Shown here: piece by piece, positions 37,654-47,412 of the stretch
Layout: every line of letters begins with the position of its first letter
How positions within the stretch are numbered: the first letter of the stretch is position 1
Assembly: GCF_001019715.1 (NCBI RefSeq)
Contig: NZ_BBXJ01000001.1
Coordinates: 1,426,001 to 1,490,000 of the forward strand
Origin: Rodentibacter caecimuris
GTDB taxonomy: Bacteria; Pseudomonadota; Gammaproteobacteria; Enterobacterales; Pasteurellaceae
Reading direction: 5' to 3'
Length of the DNA stretch: 64,000 bases
Program-made: the position numbers and the translations under genes
The notes under the pieces: generated by a model
The model's input: the letters and a program-made list of their open reading frames with translations, nothing else
Database searches by the model: none
Told to the model about the DNA's origin: nothing

Positions 37654-38121
37654 ATGTTAAAAGAATCTCTTATCGCCAACAATTCAATCAAACTCAACCA
37701 AACCGCAGCAGATTGGAAAGCCGCAATTAAAATCGGTACGGATTTATTAGAGGCGTCAGGCGCAATCGAACCGCGTTATTACGATACCATTATCAGCAAT
37801 ATCGAAAAAATGGGGCCTTATATCATTTTAGCGCCGGGGCTTGCGATGCCGCACGCCCGTCCGGAAGAAGGCGTAATTAAAACGGCGTTTGCTTTAGTCA
37901 CCTTAAAAGAACCGATTTATTTTGACGGAGAAGAGGATCCGGTATATGTGTTAATTACCCTTGCCGGCAGTGATTCCGATCAACATATGCAAGGTTTAAT
38001 GGAAATTACCCAAGTCCTTGATGATCCTGACAGCGATGACGGCGTGGATTTAAACCGTTTCCGCCATTGTAATAATGCCGATGAAGTTTATGCGGCGATT
38101 GATAAAGCGCTAAACAGTTAA
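37654..38121 (+). CDS. ulaC: Ascorbate PTS EIIA component
   Basis: Phosphotransfer protein of 155 residues (E. coli UlaC has 154). The phosphorylated histidine is His67 in LAMPHARPEEGV. It receives phosphate from HPr and hands it to the EIIB domain of the upstream fusion. The start has AAGGA upstream. The preceding spacer contains one uptake signal. Confidence 0.95.
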   Translation: MLKESLIANNSIKLNQTAADWKAAIKIGTDLLEASGAIEPRYYDTIISNIEKMGPYIILAPGLAMPHARPEEGVIKTAFALVTLKEPIYFDGEEDPVYVLITLAGSDSDQHMQGLMEITQVLDDPDSDDGVDLNRFRHCNNADEVYAAIDKALNS

Positions 38122-38135
38122 TCTAACCCAATTCA

Positions 38136-38165
38136 AAAAGTGCGGTCAAAATTAACCGCACTTTT
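38136..38165 (+). terminator. Uptake-signal dyad between ulaC and ulaD
   Basis: AAAAGTGCGGT and ACCGCACTTTT face each other over 8 bases, giving an 11-bp stem ending in TTTT. It lies inside the operon and may lower ulaD expression relative to the PTS genes. Confidence 0.6.
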
Positions 38166-38195
38166 CCCCTTTTCAAATTAACAGAAGGAATAAGT

Positions 38196-38876
38196 ATGTC
38201 TAAACCATTACTACAAATCGCCCTCGACTCTCTCTCTTTAGAAAAAGCCGTCGCCGATGCCAAACAAGCGGAAAATTTAGTGGAAATTATTGAGGTTGGC
38301 ACTATTTTAGCCTGTGCGGAAGGTATGAAAGCCGTCAGCACCTTGCGCGCCTTACACCCAAACCACATTATTGTGTGTGATTTAAAAACCACCGACGGCG
38401 GTGCAATCTTGGCAAAAATGGCATTTGAAGCAGGCGCTGACTGGCTGACTGTCTCCGCAGCCGCTCACCCTGCAACCAAAGCGGCTTGTAAAAAAGTGGC
38501 GGATGAATTTAATGCCGCTCACCCTGAGCTAAAAGTCAAAAAAGAAATTCAAATTGAAATCTACGGTAACTGGACAGTCGAAAAAGACGCCAAAGAATGG
38601 GTTGAATTAGGCGTAAAACAGGCGATTTATCATCGTTCGCGCGATGCGGAATTAGCCGGCAAAGGCTGGACAGCGGAAGATGTGGAATTAATGAAAAAAT
38701 TATCCGCTCTCGGGCTTGAATTATCCATTACCGGCGGTATTGTGCCGGAAGATATTCAGCTGTTCAAAGAAATTAAAAATGCCAAAGCCTTTATCGCAGG
38801 TCGGGCATTAGTCGGCGAAAAAGGTAAAGCCACTGCCGAAGCAATCCGTGCCGAAATTGAAAAACACTGGGCATAA
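38196..38876 (+). CDS. ulaD: 3-keto-L-gulonate-6-phosphate decarboxylase
   Basis: Enzyme of 226 residues in the orotidine 5'-phosphate decarboxylase suprafamily; it makes L-xylulose 5-phosphate from 3-keto-L-gulonate 6-phosphate. Active-site positions known from E. coli UlaD can be read here: Asp11, Glu33, Asp62, Lys64 and Asp67 (CDLKTTDGG). The phosphate-binding end is visible as SITGGI and FIAGRALVG. It is the last gene of the plus-strand ula operon. Confidence 0.94.
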   Translation: MSKPLLQIALDSLSLEKAVADAKQAENLVEIIEVGTILACAEGMKAVSTLRALHPNHIIVCDLKTTDGGAILAKMAFEAGADWLTVSAAAHPATKAACKKVADEFNAAHPELKVKKEIQIEIYGNWTVEKDAKEWVELGVKQAIYHRSRDAELAGKGWTAEDVELMKKLSALGLELSITGGIVPEDIQLFKEIKNAKAFIAGRALVGEKGKATAEAIRAEIEKHWA

Positions 38877-38894
38877 TTAACCTATCAAACAAAA

Positions 38895-38928
38895 ATCGGA
38901 TAAACCTTAGGGTGTTATCCGATTTTTT
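38895..38928 (+). terminator. Terminator of the ulaAB-C-D operon
   Basis: ATCGGATAA and TTATCCGAT form a perfect 9-bp stem with an 11-base loop and a following run of T. Confidence 0.85.
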
Positions 38929-38942
38929 ATCCATTTAAACGG

Positions 38943-38987
38943 AAAATTAACCGCACTTTTGATTAAACCCAAAGTGCGGTTAATTTT
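38943..38987. terminator. Long uptake-signal palindrome between ulaD and tldD
   Basis: AAAATTAACCGCACTTT and AAAGTGCGGTTAATTTT are inverted copies separated by about 11 bases. The stem lies between converging genes and can stop transcription from either side. Confidence 0.8.
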
Positions 38988-38991
38988 GGGA

Positions 38992-40440
38992 TTAATTTGT
39001 TCCGCCTACTGTGATTTCATCAATCTTCAATGCCGGCTGCCCTACCCCAACAGGTACGCTTTGCCCGTCTTTACCACATACGCCAACGCCTAAATCCAAT
39101 TCGCTTTTATCGGCAACCATGGAAATTTTCTGCATCACCTCAATACCGCTACCAATTAAAGTTGCCCCTTTTACCGGCTTGGTGATTTTACCCTTTTCGA
39201 TAAGATAGGCTTCCGAGGTGGAAAACACAAATTTGCCTGAGGTAATATCCACTTGCCCACCACCAAAGTGCGGTGCATAAATACCGTGATCAACGGAAGT
39301 AATTAAATCCTCAAAGTGACTCTGTCCCGCCAACATATAAGTGTTTGTCATACGTGGCATCGGTAAGTGGGCATAAGACTCGCGACGCCCATTCCCTGTC
39401 GGTTTGACACCCATCAATCGTGCATTCATTTTATCTTGCATATACCCCTGCAAAATGCCCTCTTTAATGAGTACATTACATTGACTCGGCACCCCTTCAT
39501 CATCAATCGTCAGCGAACCACGACGGTTGGCAATCGTGCCGTCATCCACAATCGTACACAATGGTGAAGTAACCAATTCGCCGATCTTACCGGTAAAGAG
39601 CGAACTTTCCTTGCGGTTAAAATCGCCCTCCAACCCATGCCCTACCGCTTCATGTAATAATACGCCAGGCCAGCCAGCGCCCAACACAACCGGCATTAAT
39701 CCGGCCGGTGCGGCAACCGCAGTTAAATTAACCAATGCCTGACGAACCGCTTCTTTCGCAAAATTCACCGCTCGAATATCGCCGTCAACCGTCTCAAAGA
39801 ACCAATCTAGTCCAAAACGCCCGCCTGAACCGCAGCTTCCACGTTCACGCTTGCCGTTTTCTTCCACTAAAACGGAAATCGACAAACGTACAAGCGGTCG
39901 AATATCTGCCGCTAATGTACCGTCCGTTGCCATCACCAACACTTCTTCATAAACGGCACTTAAACCGGCAGAAACTCGGGTGACACGCGGATCTTCCGCC
40001 CGAGCAGCACGATCAACCAAATGTAATAACTCAACTTTCTTCTCTTTAGAAAGGCTTTCCAGCGGATTAATCGCGGCATAGCGTATAATGGGATTAACCG
40101 TATTGAGTGTAGTTGGCACAATAATATTGCCTTGTTTGTGTTGCGCAATCCCTTTCACCGCATTAGCACATTGTTGCAGTGAGGCAAGGCTGATGTGATC
40201 CGAGTAAGCAAAACCGGTTTTCTCACCGGATACCGCACGAACGCCAACCCCGCGATCAATGTGAAATCCCCCTTCTTTGATAATGCCGTCCTCCAAAACC
40301 CAGTTCTCGTCTTGACTAAGCTGAAAATATAAATCGGCATAATCAATATTTCGATGTGACATCATGTCAAAAATATTCATTAATTCTTTGGTGGATAAAT
40401 CGCTTGGGGTAAGTAATGTGTTTGAAACTTGGTTTAGCAT
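38992..40440 (-). CDS. tldD: Metalloprotease subunit TldD
   Basis: Protein of 482 residues. The metal site is HEAVGH (His263, Glu264, His268), the HExxxH signature of the TldD family. With TldE it forms a heterodimeric protease that cuts unfolded peptides; in E. coli it matures microcin B17 and degrades the antitoxin CcdA. Its partner tldE is present 20 kb downstream on the same strand. An uptake signal core lies inside near 39265. Confidence 0.95.
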   Translation of the reverse strand: MLNQVSNTLLTPSDLSTKELMNIFDMMSHRNIDYADLYFQLSQDENWVLEDGIIKEGGFHIDRGVGVRAVSGEKTGFAYSDHISLASLQQCANAVKGIAQHKQGNIIVPTTLNTVNPIIRYAAINPLESLSKEKKVELLHLVDRAARAEDPRVTRVSAGLSAVYEEVLVMATDGTLAADIRPLVRLSISVLVEENGKRERGSCGSGGRFGLDWFFETVDGDIRAVNFAKEAVRQALVNLTAVAAPAGLMPVVLGAGWPGVLLHEAVGHGLEGDFNRKESSLFTGKIGELVTSPLCTIVDDGTIANRRGSLTIDDEGVPSQCNVLIKEGILQGYMQDKMNARLMGVKPTGNGRRESYAHLPMPRMTNTYMLAGQSHFEDLITSVDHGIYAPHFGGGQVDITSGKFVFSTSEAYLIEKGKITKPVKGATLIGSGIEVMQKISMVADKSELDLGVGVCGKDGQSVPVGVGQPALKIDEITVGGTN

Positions 40441-40520
40441 TTGTTCTCCGAAATTTATAAAATTCGTTGTCGTCTCTCAATCAATTTTCACTATAAAAAC
40501 GAAAATATTTGAGGTAAATA

Positions 40521-41369
40521 TTAGTTAAAATTATTCAATCCAAATTGGTATAGGGCGTTTTTCTTGTAACCATACAATTCAGCAACAATGGACGCCGCTT
40601 TTTTAAGCGGTAATTCTTGCGTAATCAAGCTTAAGGCCTTAATCGCTTGAGGAGAGAATTCCCCTTTATTTTCTTGCTTAGGTTTACCTTCTACGATCAA
40701 GACCATTTCACCTTTAGTCCGGTTTGGCGATTCGGCTAACCATTTTCGTAAATTCCCAACCTTATCACCCATAATGGTTTCCCAAGTTTTGGTTATTTCA
40801 CGGGCTAGTACCACATAACGATCTTTGCCCAATACATCTTGCATATCCGCAAGGGTATCCAAAATACGGTGAGTGGATTCATAAAAGATTAAAGTGCGGT
40901 CTTCTTCTGACAAGTTTTCTAACTTATCCTTGCGTGCTTTCGTTTTCGCCGGTAAAAAGCCTTCAAAACAAAAACGATCCGAAGCAATACCGGAAGCACA
41001 AAGTGCGGTAATCGCCGCGCAGGCGCCCGGCACAGGCACTACTTTGATCCCCGCCTCACGGCATTGACGCACTAAATGAAAACCGGGATCACTAATTAAA
41101 GGCGTACCGGCATCGGATATTAACGCAATATGGCTCCCCTGTTTTAATTTTTCCACCAACACAACCGCTTTTTCCTGTTCGTTATGATCGTGCAATGCAA
41201 AAAACGGCTTTTTAATCCCATAGTGACTAAGTAGCAAACCGCTATGGCGTGTGTCTTCCGCCGCGATTAAATCCACTTGTGAAAAAATATCCAAAGCACG
41301 TTGGGTAATATCTTGCAGATTACCTATCGGTGTTGCCACGATATATAAAATTCCGGTTACATTATTCAT
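40521..41369 (-). CDS. rsmI: 16S rRNA (cytidine-1402-2'-O)-methyltransferase
   Basis: SAM-dependent tetrapyrrole-methylase fold enzyme, 282 residues, that methylates C1402 in the ribosomal decoding centre. Family motifs are [35 protein letters not shown] and [13 protein letters not shown]. Two uptake cores lie within the gene (about 40889 and 41000). It is divergent from lpoA, the usual arrangement. Confidence 0.95.
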   Translation of the reverse strand: MNNVTGILYIVATPIGNLQDITQRALDIFSQVDLIAAEDTRHSGLLLSHYGIKKPFFALHDHNEQEKAVVLVEKLKQGSHIALISDAGTPLISDPGFHLVRQCREAGIKVVPVPGACAAITALCASGIASDRFCFEGFLPAKTKARKDKLENLSEEDRTLIFYESTHRILDTLADMQDVLGKDRYVVLAREITKTWETIMGDKVGNLRKWLAESPNRTKGEMVLIVEGKPKQENKGEFSPQAIKALSLITQELPLKKAASIVAELYGYKKNALYQFGLNNFN

Positions 41370-41444
41370 TTTGTTTGCTTTTAAGGTTTGAGATAAGTAA
41401 GATCACTTCATTATTGATTCGTTCATAATGGAGCAAAAGCGAAT

Positions 41445-43166
41445 ATGTCTATTCTATTACAAGGCACAGGTTTTAAAAAACGTTTAATGCCAATTTTATT
41501 ATCCGTGGCGTTAGCCGGCTGTTCCAATTTATTCGGCAGCAGCTTCACCGAAACACTTCAACGTGATGCCAACGCCAGTTCTGAATTTTATATGAACAAA
41601 TTGGAACAAACCCAAAGTGTTGAAGATAAAGAAACCTATAAATTACTCGCTGCGCGCGCATTCATCACAGAGAATAAAATCGCCCAATCCGAGGCAATAT
41701 TATCTGAATTAGGCGAATTAAATGAGGCACAAAAACTTGACCGCTCATTAATTGAAGCCCGTCTCTCTGCTGCGAAAGGCGCAAATGAAGTAGCGGAAAG
41801 CCAATTGCATTTAATTGACTTAAATAAGCTGAGCGCCTCGCAAAAATCCCGTTATTATGAAACGCAGGCTGCCATTTTTGAAAACCGTAAAGATGTGATT
41901 GAGGCAGTAAAAGCACGGATCAAAATGGATAGCAATCTCACCGATGTACAACGCCGCCAAAGCAACGTAGATAAAACTTGGGCGTTACTGCGTTCGGCAA
42001 ATACGGGGGTGATCAACAATGCACCGGATGACGGCAGTGTGGCATTAGGCGGTTGGCTTACTTTAATTAAAGCCTATAACGACAATATTCGTCAGCCTGT
42101 GCAGTTAAGCCAAGCCCTACAACAGTGGAAAAGCGCTTATCCAAACCATGCCGCCGCCACTCTCTTTCCAAAAGAATTACAAAGCCTGTTGAACTTTCAA
42201 CAAACCAATCTTGCGCAAATCGGTTTAATCTTGCCGATTAGCGGAGACGGGCAAATTTTAGGTAATACTATTCTATCTGGTTTTAATGATGCCAAAGGAA
42301 ATTCCACCATTCCGGTGCAAATTTTTGATTCATCGACTTATTCCATTGACGAGATTATCGCACAAGCCAAACAAGCCGGTGTGAAAGCCTTAGTAGGGCC
42401 GCTTTTAAAACAAAATGTGGATGCGGTCATTAATAACCCTGTATCAGTGCAAGGAATTGATGTATTAGCCTTAAACTCAACACAGAATACCCGTGCCATT
42501 AACCAAATGTGCTACTACGGTTTATCGCCGGAAGATGAAGCCGAATCGGCCGCAACCAAAATGTGGAATGACGGAATACGCCACCCCGTTGTTGCGATGC
42601 CGCAAAATGAGCTAGGTCAGCGTGTCGGTAATGCCTTTAATGTTCGTTGGCAGCAATTAGCCTCAACGGATGCCAATATTCGCTATTATAATTTACCGGC
42701 TGACGTACCTTATTTCCTGCAAGAAAACGGTACAAATTCAACCGCACTTTATACTATTGCAGCCCCTGATGAATTGGCGGAGATCAAAGGTTATCTTGCA
42801 AATAGCGCACCAAATTTAAAAATCTACGCAAGTTCACGTTCTAATGCGGCAAGCAATTCTGCCGAATATGTAGCGCAAATGAACGGCGTACAATTTAGCG
42901 ATATTCCGTTTTTCAAAGAATCTACATCGGCACAATATCAAAAAGTGGCGGGCTCAACCGGTGGTGAATATCAGCTAATGCGTTTGTATGCCATGGGTTC
43001 GGATGCGTGGTTGTTAATCAATCATTTCAATGAATTACGCCAAGTACCGGGCTATCAATTAAGCGGTTTAACCGGCATCTTAAGTGCAGGGCCAAACTGT
43101 AATGTAGAGCGCGATATGACTTGGTTCCAATATCAAGACGGTCAAGTGATACCGGTAGCCAACTAA
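41445..43166 (+). CDS. lpoA: Penicillin-binding protein activator LpoA
   Basis: Outer-membrane lipoprotein of 573 residues that activates PBP1A. The lipobox is VALAGC with Cys26. The N-terminal half is helical (TPR-like); the C-terminal half has the periplasmic-binding fold ([28 protein letters not shown]). The start at 41445 follows AGCGA only loosely, but the lipobox position supports it. yraN begins one base after its stop, giving the operon lpoA-yraN-diaA. Confidence 0.94.
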   Translation: MSILLQGTGFKKRLMPILLSVALAGCSNLFGSSFTETLQRDANASSEFYMNKLEQTQSVEDKETYKLLAARAFITENKIAQSEAILSELGELNEAQKLDRSLIEARLSAAKGANEVAESQLHLIDLNKLSASQKSRYYETQAAIFENRKDVIEAVKARIKMDSNLTDVQRRQSNVDKTWALLRSANTGVINNAPDDGSVALGGWLTLIKAYNDNIRQPVQLSQALQQWKSAYPNHAAATLFPKELQSLLNFQQTNLAQIGLILPISGDGQILGNTILSGFNDAKGNSTIPVQIFDSSTYSIDEIIAQAKQAGVKALVGPLLKQNVDAVINNPVSVQGIDVLALNSTQNTRAINQMCYYGLSPEDEAESAATKMWNDGIRHPVVAMPQNELGQRVGNAFNVRWQQLASTDANIRYYNLPADVPYFLQENGTNSTALYTIAAPDELAEIKGYLANSAPNLKIYASSRSNAASNSAEYVAQMNGVQFSDIPFFKESTSAQYQKVAGSTGGEYQLMRLYAMGSDAWLLINHFNELRQVPGYQLSGLTGILSAGPNCNVERDMTWFQYQDGQVIPVAN

Positions 43167-43167
43167 T

Positions 43168-43527
43168 ATGTTTTCGTTAAAACGTCAACAAGGAGCGGGC
43201 TTTGAGCATCAAGCCCGCCTTTTTTTGGAATCAAAAGGGCTGAATTTTATTGCAGCAAATCAGTATTTCAAATGTGGCGAATTAGATCTTATTATGCAAG
43301 ACGGACAAACGATTGTGTTTGTAGAAGTACGACAACGTTCAAATGCGCACTTTGGCTCGGCTATCGAGAGTGTTGATTGGAACAAACAACAAAAATGGCT
43401 TGATGCCGCCAATCTGTGGCTTGCCAATCATAATCTTAGCTTAGAAGATGCCGATTGCCGTTTTGATCTCGTCGCTTTCGGCAAAACTACACAAGATATT
43501 CAATGGATTCCTAATTTTCTCGACTAA
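43168..43527 (+). CDS. yraN: YraN (UPF0102) nuclease-fold protein
   Basis: Protein of 119 residues with the restriction-endonuclease-like core: [10 protein letters not shown] followed by FVEVRQRS, giving the usual Glu, Asp, Glu and Arg positions. The molecular role in this family is not established. It sits between lpoA (1-bp gap) and diaA (14-bp gap), as in many gammaproteobacteria. Confidence 0.9.
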   Translation: MFSLKRQQGAGFEHQARLFLESKGLNFIAANQYFKCGELDLIMQDGQTIVFVEVRQRSNAHFGSAIESVDWNKQQKWLDAANLWLANHNLSLEDADCRFDLVAFGKTTQDIQWIPNFLD

Positions 43528-43541
43528 TTTTATTTTCAATT

Positions 43542-44126
43542 ATGTTACAACAAGTTAAAGACATTTATAGCGAAAGTATTCAAATTCAAATTTCCGCCTC
43601 CAGTTTACTCACAGAAAATATTGCCAATGCAAGCCAAAAGGTCATTCAATGCTTACTTGGCGGCAATAAAGTCATTGCTTGCGGCATTGCACGCTCTTAT
43701 GCCAACGCACAATTTTTAGTGTCCAACCTGCTTAACCGCTATGACATTGAAAGACCAAGCTTTCCCTCCGTACTGCTGAGTCTGGAAAGTGCGGTCGGAT
43801 CTTCATTAGTTTTCGATCATTCACCGGAAAATCTCTATCAACATCAATTTAACGCCATGGCAAAACCCGGCGATTTACTTATTGCGTTTGCTCCGCTTGG
43901 CGTGGAAAAAGCCGTACTAAACACCATAGCCAATGCGGTGAGTAAAGAAATTAATGTCATTGCTTTAACTGGTTCAAATAATGATGCTATTCAAGGTCTA
44001 TTAGCAGAACAAGATTTGGAAATTTCCATTCCCACCAATAAAGAAAGCCGTATTTTAGAAAATCATTTATTTGTGATTAATGCGCTTTGCGAATTGATTG
44101 ATCAAACACTATTTCCAAGAGTTTGA
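43542..44126 (+). CDS. diaA: SIS-domain protein DiaA
   Basis: Single SIS domain protein of 194 residues. In E. coli DiaA forms a tetramer that binds DnaA and promotes timely initiation at oriC. It resembles phosphoheptose isomerase GmhA, with which it is often confused; the position after lpoA-yraN favours DiaA. Typical stretches are KVIACGIARSYANAQFL and GDLLIAFAPLG. The usual GNGGSA-type loop of GmhA is replaced by CGIARSY, consistent with a non-enzymatic role. A short palindrome (44145-44160) follows. Confidence 0.88.
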   Translation: MLQQVKDIYSESIQIQISASSLLTENIANASQKVIQCLLGGNKVIACGIARSYANAQFLVSNLLNRYDIERPSFPSVLLSLESAVGSSLVFDHSPENLYQHQFNAMAKPGDLLIAFAPLGVEKAVLNTIANAVSKEINVIALTGSNNDAIQGLLAEQDLEISIPTNKESRILENHLFVINALCELIDQTLFPRV

Positions 44127-44144
44127 TAGAATGCCGATTATCAT

Positions 44145-44160
44145 TAGGGGCCGGCTCCTA
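44145..44160. repeat. Short GC-rich palindrome between diaA and dolP
   Basis: TAGGGGCCGGCTCCTA reads almost the same on both strands, with one mismatched pair. It could be a weak terminator or a protein site; no T-run follows. Confidence 0.4.
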
Positions 44161-44219
44161 AACTATTTCACCATTTATTTGACTAACTAACTGATTCATT
44201 TAAATAAAGGAGAGAGAAA

Positions 44220-44801
44220 ATGAAACTAACCTCATTTAAAAAACTGGCATTTATTATAAGCGCCTCCGTTCTGTTACAAGGCTGTGTCGCCGCAGTACTG
44301 GGCGGTGCCGCAGCAGGCACAAAAGTGGCAACGGATCCGCGTACAATGGGTACACAGGTAGATGATGAAACCCTTGAATTTAAGGTAGAAAATGCCCTAG
44401 ACAAAGATGAACAAATCAAATCTGAAGCACGTGTAAATGCCATCTCTTACAGTGCGCGCGTATTGTTAATCGGTCAAGTACCGAGTGAGAGTACAAAGGA
44501 AACCGCCACTAGTCTGGCAAAAGGTGTAGATGGCGTCACCGATGTCTATAATGAATTACGAGTCGGCGCTAAAATCACTATCGGGCAAATTAGCAAAGAC
44601 AGTTGGATCACCACGCAAGTTAAATCCAAAATGTTGATTGATGATCGTGTGAAATCGACGGATGTCAAAGTGATCACCGAAAACGGCGAAGTATTCTTAC
44701 TCGGCAATGTCACCCAATCACAAGCGGATGCCGCCGCCGAGATCGCCAGCAAAATCAGCGGCGTGCAAAAAGTCGTTAAAGTATTCAAATATTTAAACTA
44801 A
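44220..44801 (+). CDS. dolP: Outer-membrane BON-domain lipoprotein DolP (YraP)
   Basis: Lipoprotein of 193 residues with lipobox SVLLQGC (Cys19). Two BON domains follow (about 48-115 and 125-193), with the pattern ISYSARVLLIGQVPSE and VITENGEVFLLGNVTQ. E. coli DolP binds anionic lipids at the division site and supports outer-membrane integrity and BAM function. The start has AGGAGAG upstream. It ends before a long uptake-signal dyad. Confidence 0.93.
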   Translation: MKLTSFKKLAFIISASVLLQGCVAAVLGGAAAGTKVATDPRTMGTQVDDETLEFKVENALDKDEQIKSEARVNAISYSARVLLIGQVPSESTKETATSLAKGVDGVTDVYNELRVGAKITIGQISKDSWITTQVKSKMLIDDRVKSTDVKVITENGEVFLLGNVTQSQADAAAEIASKISGVQKVVKVFKYLN

Positions 44802-44830
44802 TCTTCCTAAAATAAATCATTTTATTCATC

Positions 44831-44870
44831 AAAGTGCGGTCAAAAACAAGGCAATTTTCGACCGCACTTT
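44831..44870 (+). terminator. Uptake-signal dyad terminator of dolP
   Basis: AAAGTGCGGTC and GACCGCACTTT pair over an 18-base loop and are followed by TTTTGTATTTTTT. Confidence 0.75.
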
Positions 44871-44991
44871 TTGTATTTTTTCAAGAAAAAATTCATATCT
44901 TTACAATTATCAAAAAAGTATTTGTTTTTTAATAACAAATTTTTTGTCAATCGTTTTAACAAAAAATTTATTGCTTGATCTGACCTAAAAA

Positions 44992-45007
44992 ACACATTAT
45001 CTTGTGC
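44992..45007 (+). promoter_or_regulatory. NrdR box 1 upstream of nrdA
   Basis: ACACATTATCTTGTGC resembles the NrdR consensus (acaCwAtATaTwGtgt) with three differences. It starts 31 bp before box 2, three helical turns, the usual spacing of paired NrdR boxes. Confidence 0.75.
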
Positions 45008-45022
45008 ATCATTATTTTTATA

Positions 45023-45038
45023 ACACTATATATTGTGT
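45023..45038 (+). promoter_or_regulatory. NrdR box 2 upstream of nrdA
   Basis: ACACTATATATTGTGT matches the NrdR consensus at every position. It ends 37 bp before the nrdA start, so it probably overlaps the promoter and lets the ATP/dATP-sensing NrdR repress nrdAB. Confidence 0.9.
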
Positions 45039-45075
45039 TCAAAAACATATCATAGCAATTGCAGGGGTCGTATTC

Positions 45076-47346
45076 ATGAACAAGAGTTTAAAGGTTACCA
45101 AGCGTGATGGTTCGCAAGAACAAATCAATCTTGATAAAATTCACCGAGTGATTACTTGGGCGGCAGAAGGATTAGAAAATGTTTCCGTCTCTCAAGTGGA
45201 GTTACGTTCACATATTCAGTTTTACGAAGGCATTCGTACTTCCGATATTCACGAAACCATCATCAAAGCTGCGGCAGATTTAATTAGTAAAGATACTCCG
45301 GATTATCAATATCTTGCTGCTCGTTTAGCGATTTTCCATTTGCGCAAAAAAGCTTACGGTCATTTCGATCCGCCCCGTTTATATGATCACGTCAAAAAAC
45401 TCGTGCGCATGGGCAAATATGATCATGCTCTTTTAGACGATTACACCCGTGAAGAATGGGATGAAATGGACGGTTTTATCGATCACTGGCGTGATATGAC
45501 CTTTTCTTATGCGGCAGTAAAACAACTGGAAGGGAAATATTTAGTACAAAACCGTGTAACTGGTGAGATTTACGAATCTGCACAATTCCTGTATTTATTG
45601 GTCGCGGCGAGTTTGTTTTCAAAATATCCGCAAGAGACCCGCTTGGACTATATCAAGCGTTTCTACGATGCGACTTCTACATTTAAAATTTCCTTGCCGA
45701 CCCCAATTATGGCGGGGGTAAGAACGCCAACTCGTCAGTTCAGTTCTTGCGTATTAATTGAATGTGGCGACAGCTTGGATTCCATCAATGCCACCGCTTC
45801 TGCCATTGTGAAATATGTTTCCCAACGGGCGGGAATCGGGATTAATGCCGGTGCAATTCGTGCCCTGGGCAGTGAAATTCGTGGCGGTGAGGCTTTCCAT
45901 ACCGGTTGTATTCCGTTCTATAAGTATTTCCAAACGGCGGTAAAATCTTGTTCACAAGGCGGTGTGCGTGGCGGTGCGGCAACGGTTTACTACCCGTTAT
46001 GGCATTTAGAGGCTGAAAGCCTATTGGTATTGAAAAATAACCGTGGTGTGGAAGATAACCGTGTGCGCCACATGGACTACGGTGTGCAATTAAATAAATT
46101 AATGTATCAACGCTTAATTAAGGGCGGTGATATTACCTTATTCAGTCCTTCCGATGTACCGGGACTTTACGAAGCCTTCTTTGCCGATCAAGAGAAATTT
46201 GAAGAACTTTACCTCAAATACGAGCAAGATCCGAGCATTCGTAAGCGTTCCGTTAAAGCGGTTGAAATTTTCTCTTTGTTAATGCAAGAACGCGCCTCAA
46301 CCGGTCGTATCTACATTCAAAATGTGGATCACTGTAATACGCATTCACCATTTGATCCGCAAGTGGCACCGGTACGCCAATCTAACTTATGCTTAGAAAT
46401 TGCCTTACCAACCAAACCATTGAATCATATTCATGATGAAAACGGTGAGATTGCCCTTTGTACTCTTTCCGCATTTAACTTAGGCAAAATTGAAAATCTT
46501 GATGAATTGGAAGAATTAGCAAATCTTGCCGTTCGTGCATTAGACGCCTTATTAGATTATCAAGACTACCCTGTTGCCGCAGCAAAACGCAGTTCCCTTG
46601 CCCGTCGTTCTCTCGGTATTGGTGTAATTAACTATGCCTATTACTTAGCGAAAAATGGCGTACGTTACTCTGATGGCAGTGCGAATGACTTAACCCACCG
46701 CACTTTTGAAGCGATTCAATATTATTTATTGAAAGCTTCAATGAATTTAGCCAAAGAACAAGGTGCCTGCGAATATTTCAATCAAACCACCTACTCACAA
46801 GGTATTTTACCGATTGATACCTATAAAAAAGATTTGGACTCGCTCACACAAGAGCCGTTGCACTACGATTGGGAAAGTTTGCGTAAAGATATTCAAGAAT
46901 TCGGCTTACGTAACTCGACCCTCACCGCACTAATGCCGTCAGAAACGTCATCACAGATTTCTAACGCCACCAATGGTATTGAGCCGCCGCGCGGTCATGT
47001 CAGCGTGAAAGCCTCAAAAGACGGGATCTTAAAACAAGTGGTGCCGGATTACGAAAACTTAAGCGACAATTACGAATTGCTGTGGGATATCCCAAACAAT
47101 GACGGCTATCTCCACTTAGTCGGTATTATGCAAAAATTCGTGGATCAAGCGATTTCCGCAAACACTAACTACGATCCAAAACGTTTTGAAGACAGTAAAG
47201 TCCCAATGAAAGTACTATTAAAAGACTTATTAACCGCTTACAAGTACGGCTTAAAAACCCTTTACTACCAAAACACCCGCGACGGCGCTGAAGATGCCCA
47301 AGAAGATCTTGATGATGGTTGCGCAGGTGGGGCGTGTAAAATCTAA
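45076..47346 (+). CDS. nrdA: Class Ia ribonucleotide reductase, alpha subunit
   Basis: Large subunit of 756 residues that reduces ribonucleoside diphosphates. The ATG at 45076 gives the usual start (MNKSLKVTKRDGS), where the ATP-cone allosteric domain begins; an upstream in-frame start falls inside the NrdR region. Active-site segments (RQFSSCVLIECGDSLDS, RQSNLCLEIALP, ALMPSETSSQISNATNGIEP) are intact. The C-terminal shuttle cysteines are Cys749 and Cys754 (GCAGGACKI). nrdB follows after 66 bp. Confidence 0.97.
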   Translation: MNKSLKVTKRDGSQEQINLDKIHRVITWAAEGLENVSVSQVELRSHIQFYEGIRTSDIHETIIKAAADLISKDTPDYQYLAARLAIFHLRKKAYGHFDPPRLYDHVKKLVRMGKYDHALLDDYTREEWDEMDGFIDHWRDMTFSYAAVKQLEGKYLVQNRVTGEIYESAQFLYLLVAASLFSKYPQETRLDYIKRFYDATSTFKISLPTPIMAGVRTPTRQFSSCVLIECGDSLDSINATASAIVKYVSQRAGIGINAGAIRALGSEIRGGEAFHTGCIPFYKYFQTAVKSCSQGGVRGGAATVYYPLWHLEAESLLVLKNNRGVEDNRVRHMDYGVQLNKLMYQRLIKGGDITLFSPSDVPGLYEAFFADQEKFEELYLKYEQDPSIRKRSVKAVEIFSLLMQERASTGRIYIQNVDHCNTHSPFDPQVAPVRQSNLCLEIALPTKPLNHIHDENGEIALCTLSAFNLGKIENLDELEELANLAVRALDALLDYQDYPVAAAKRSSLARRSLGIGVINYAYYLAKNGVRYSDGSANDLTHRTFEAIQYYLLKASMNLAKEQGACEYFNQTTYSQGILPIDTYKKDLDSLTQEPLHYDWESLRKDIQEFGLRNSTLTALMPSETSSQISNATNGIEPPRGHVSVKASKDGILKQVVPDYENLSDNYELLWDIPNNDGYLHLVGIMQKFVDQAISANTNYDPKRFEDSKVPMKVLLKDLLTAYKYGLKTLYYQNTRDGAEDAQEDLDDGCAGGACKI

Positions 47347-47360
47347 TTAATCAAACCTTT

Positions 47361-47392
47361 AAAAGTGCGGTTAAAATCGACCGCATTTTTTT
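47361..47392 (+). terminator. Hairpin between nrdA and nrdB
   Basis: AGTGCGGT and ACCGCATT pair over 8 bases and are followed by a run of T. It is an uptake-signal-like dyad with one degenerate arm, placed inside the operon, so it may only partly stop transcription. Confidence 0.55.
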
Positions 47393-47412
47393 AAAAAACA
47401 GAGGAAACCCAA

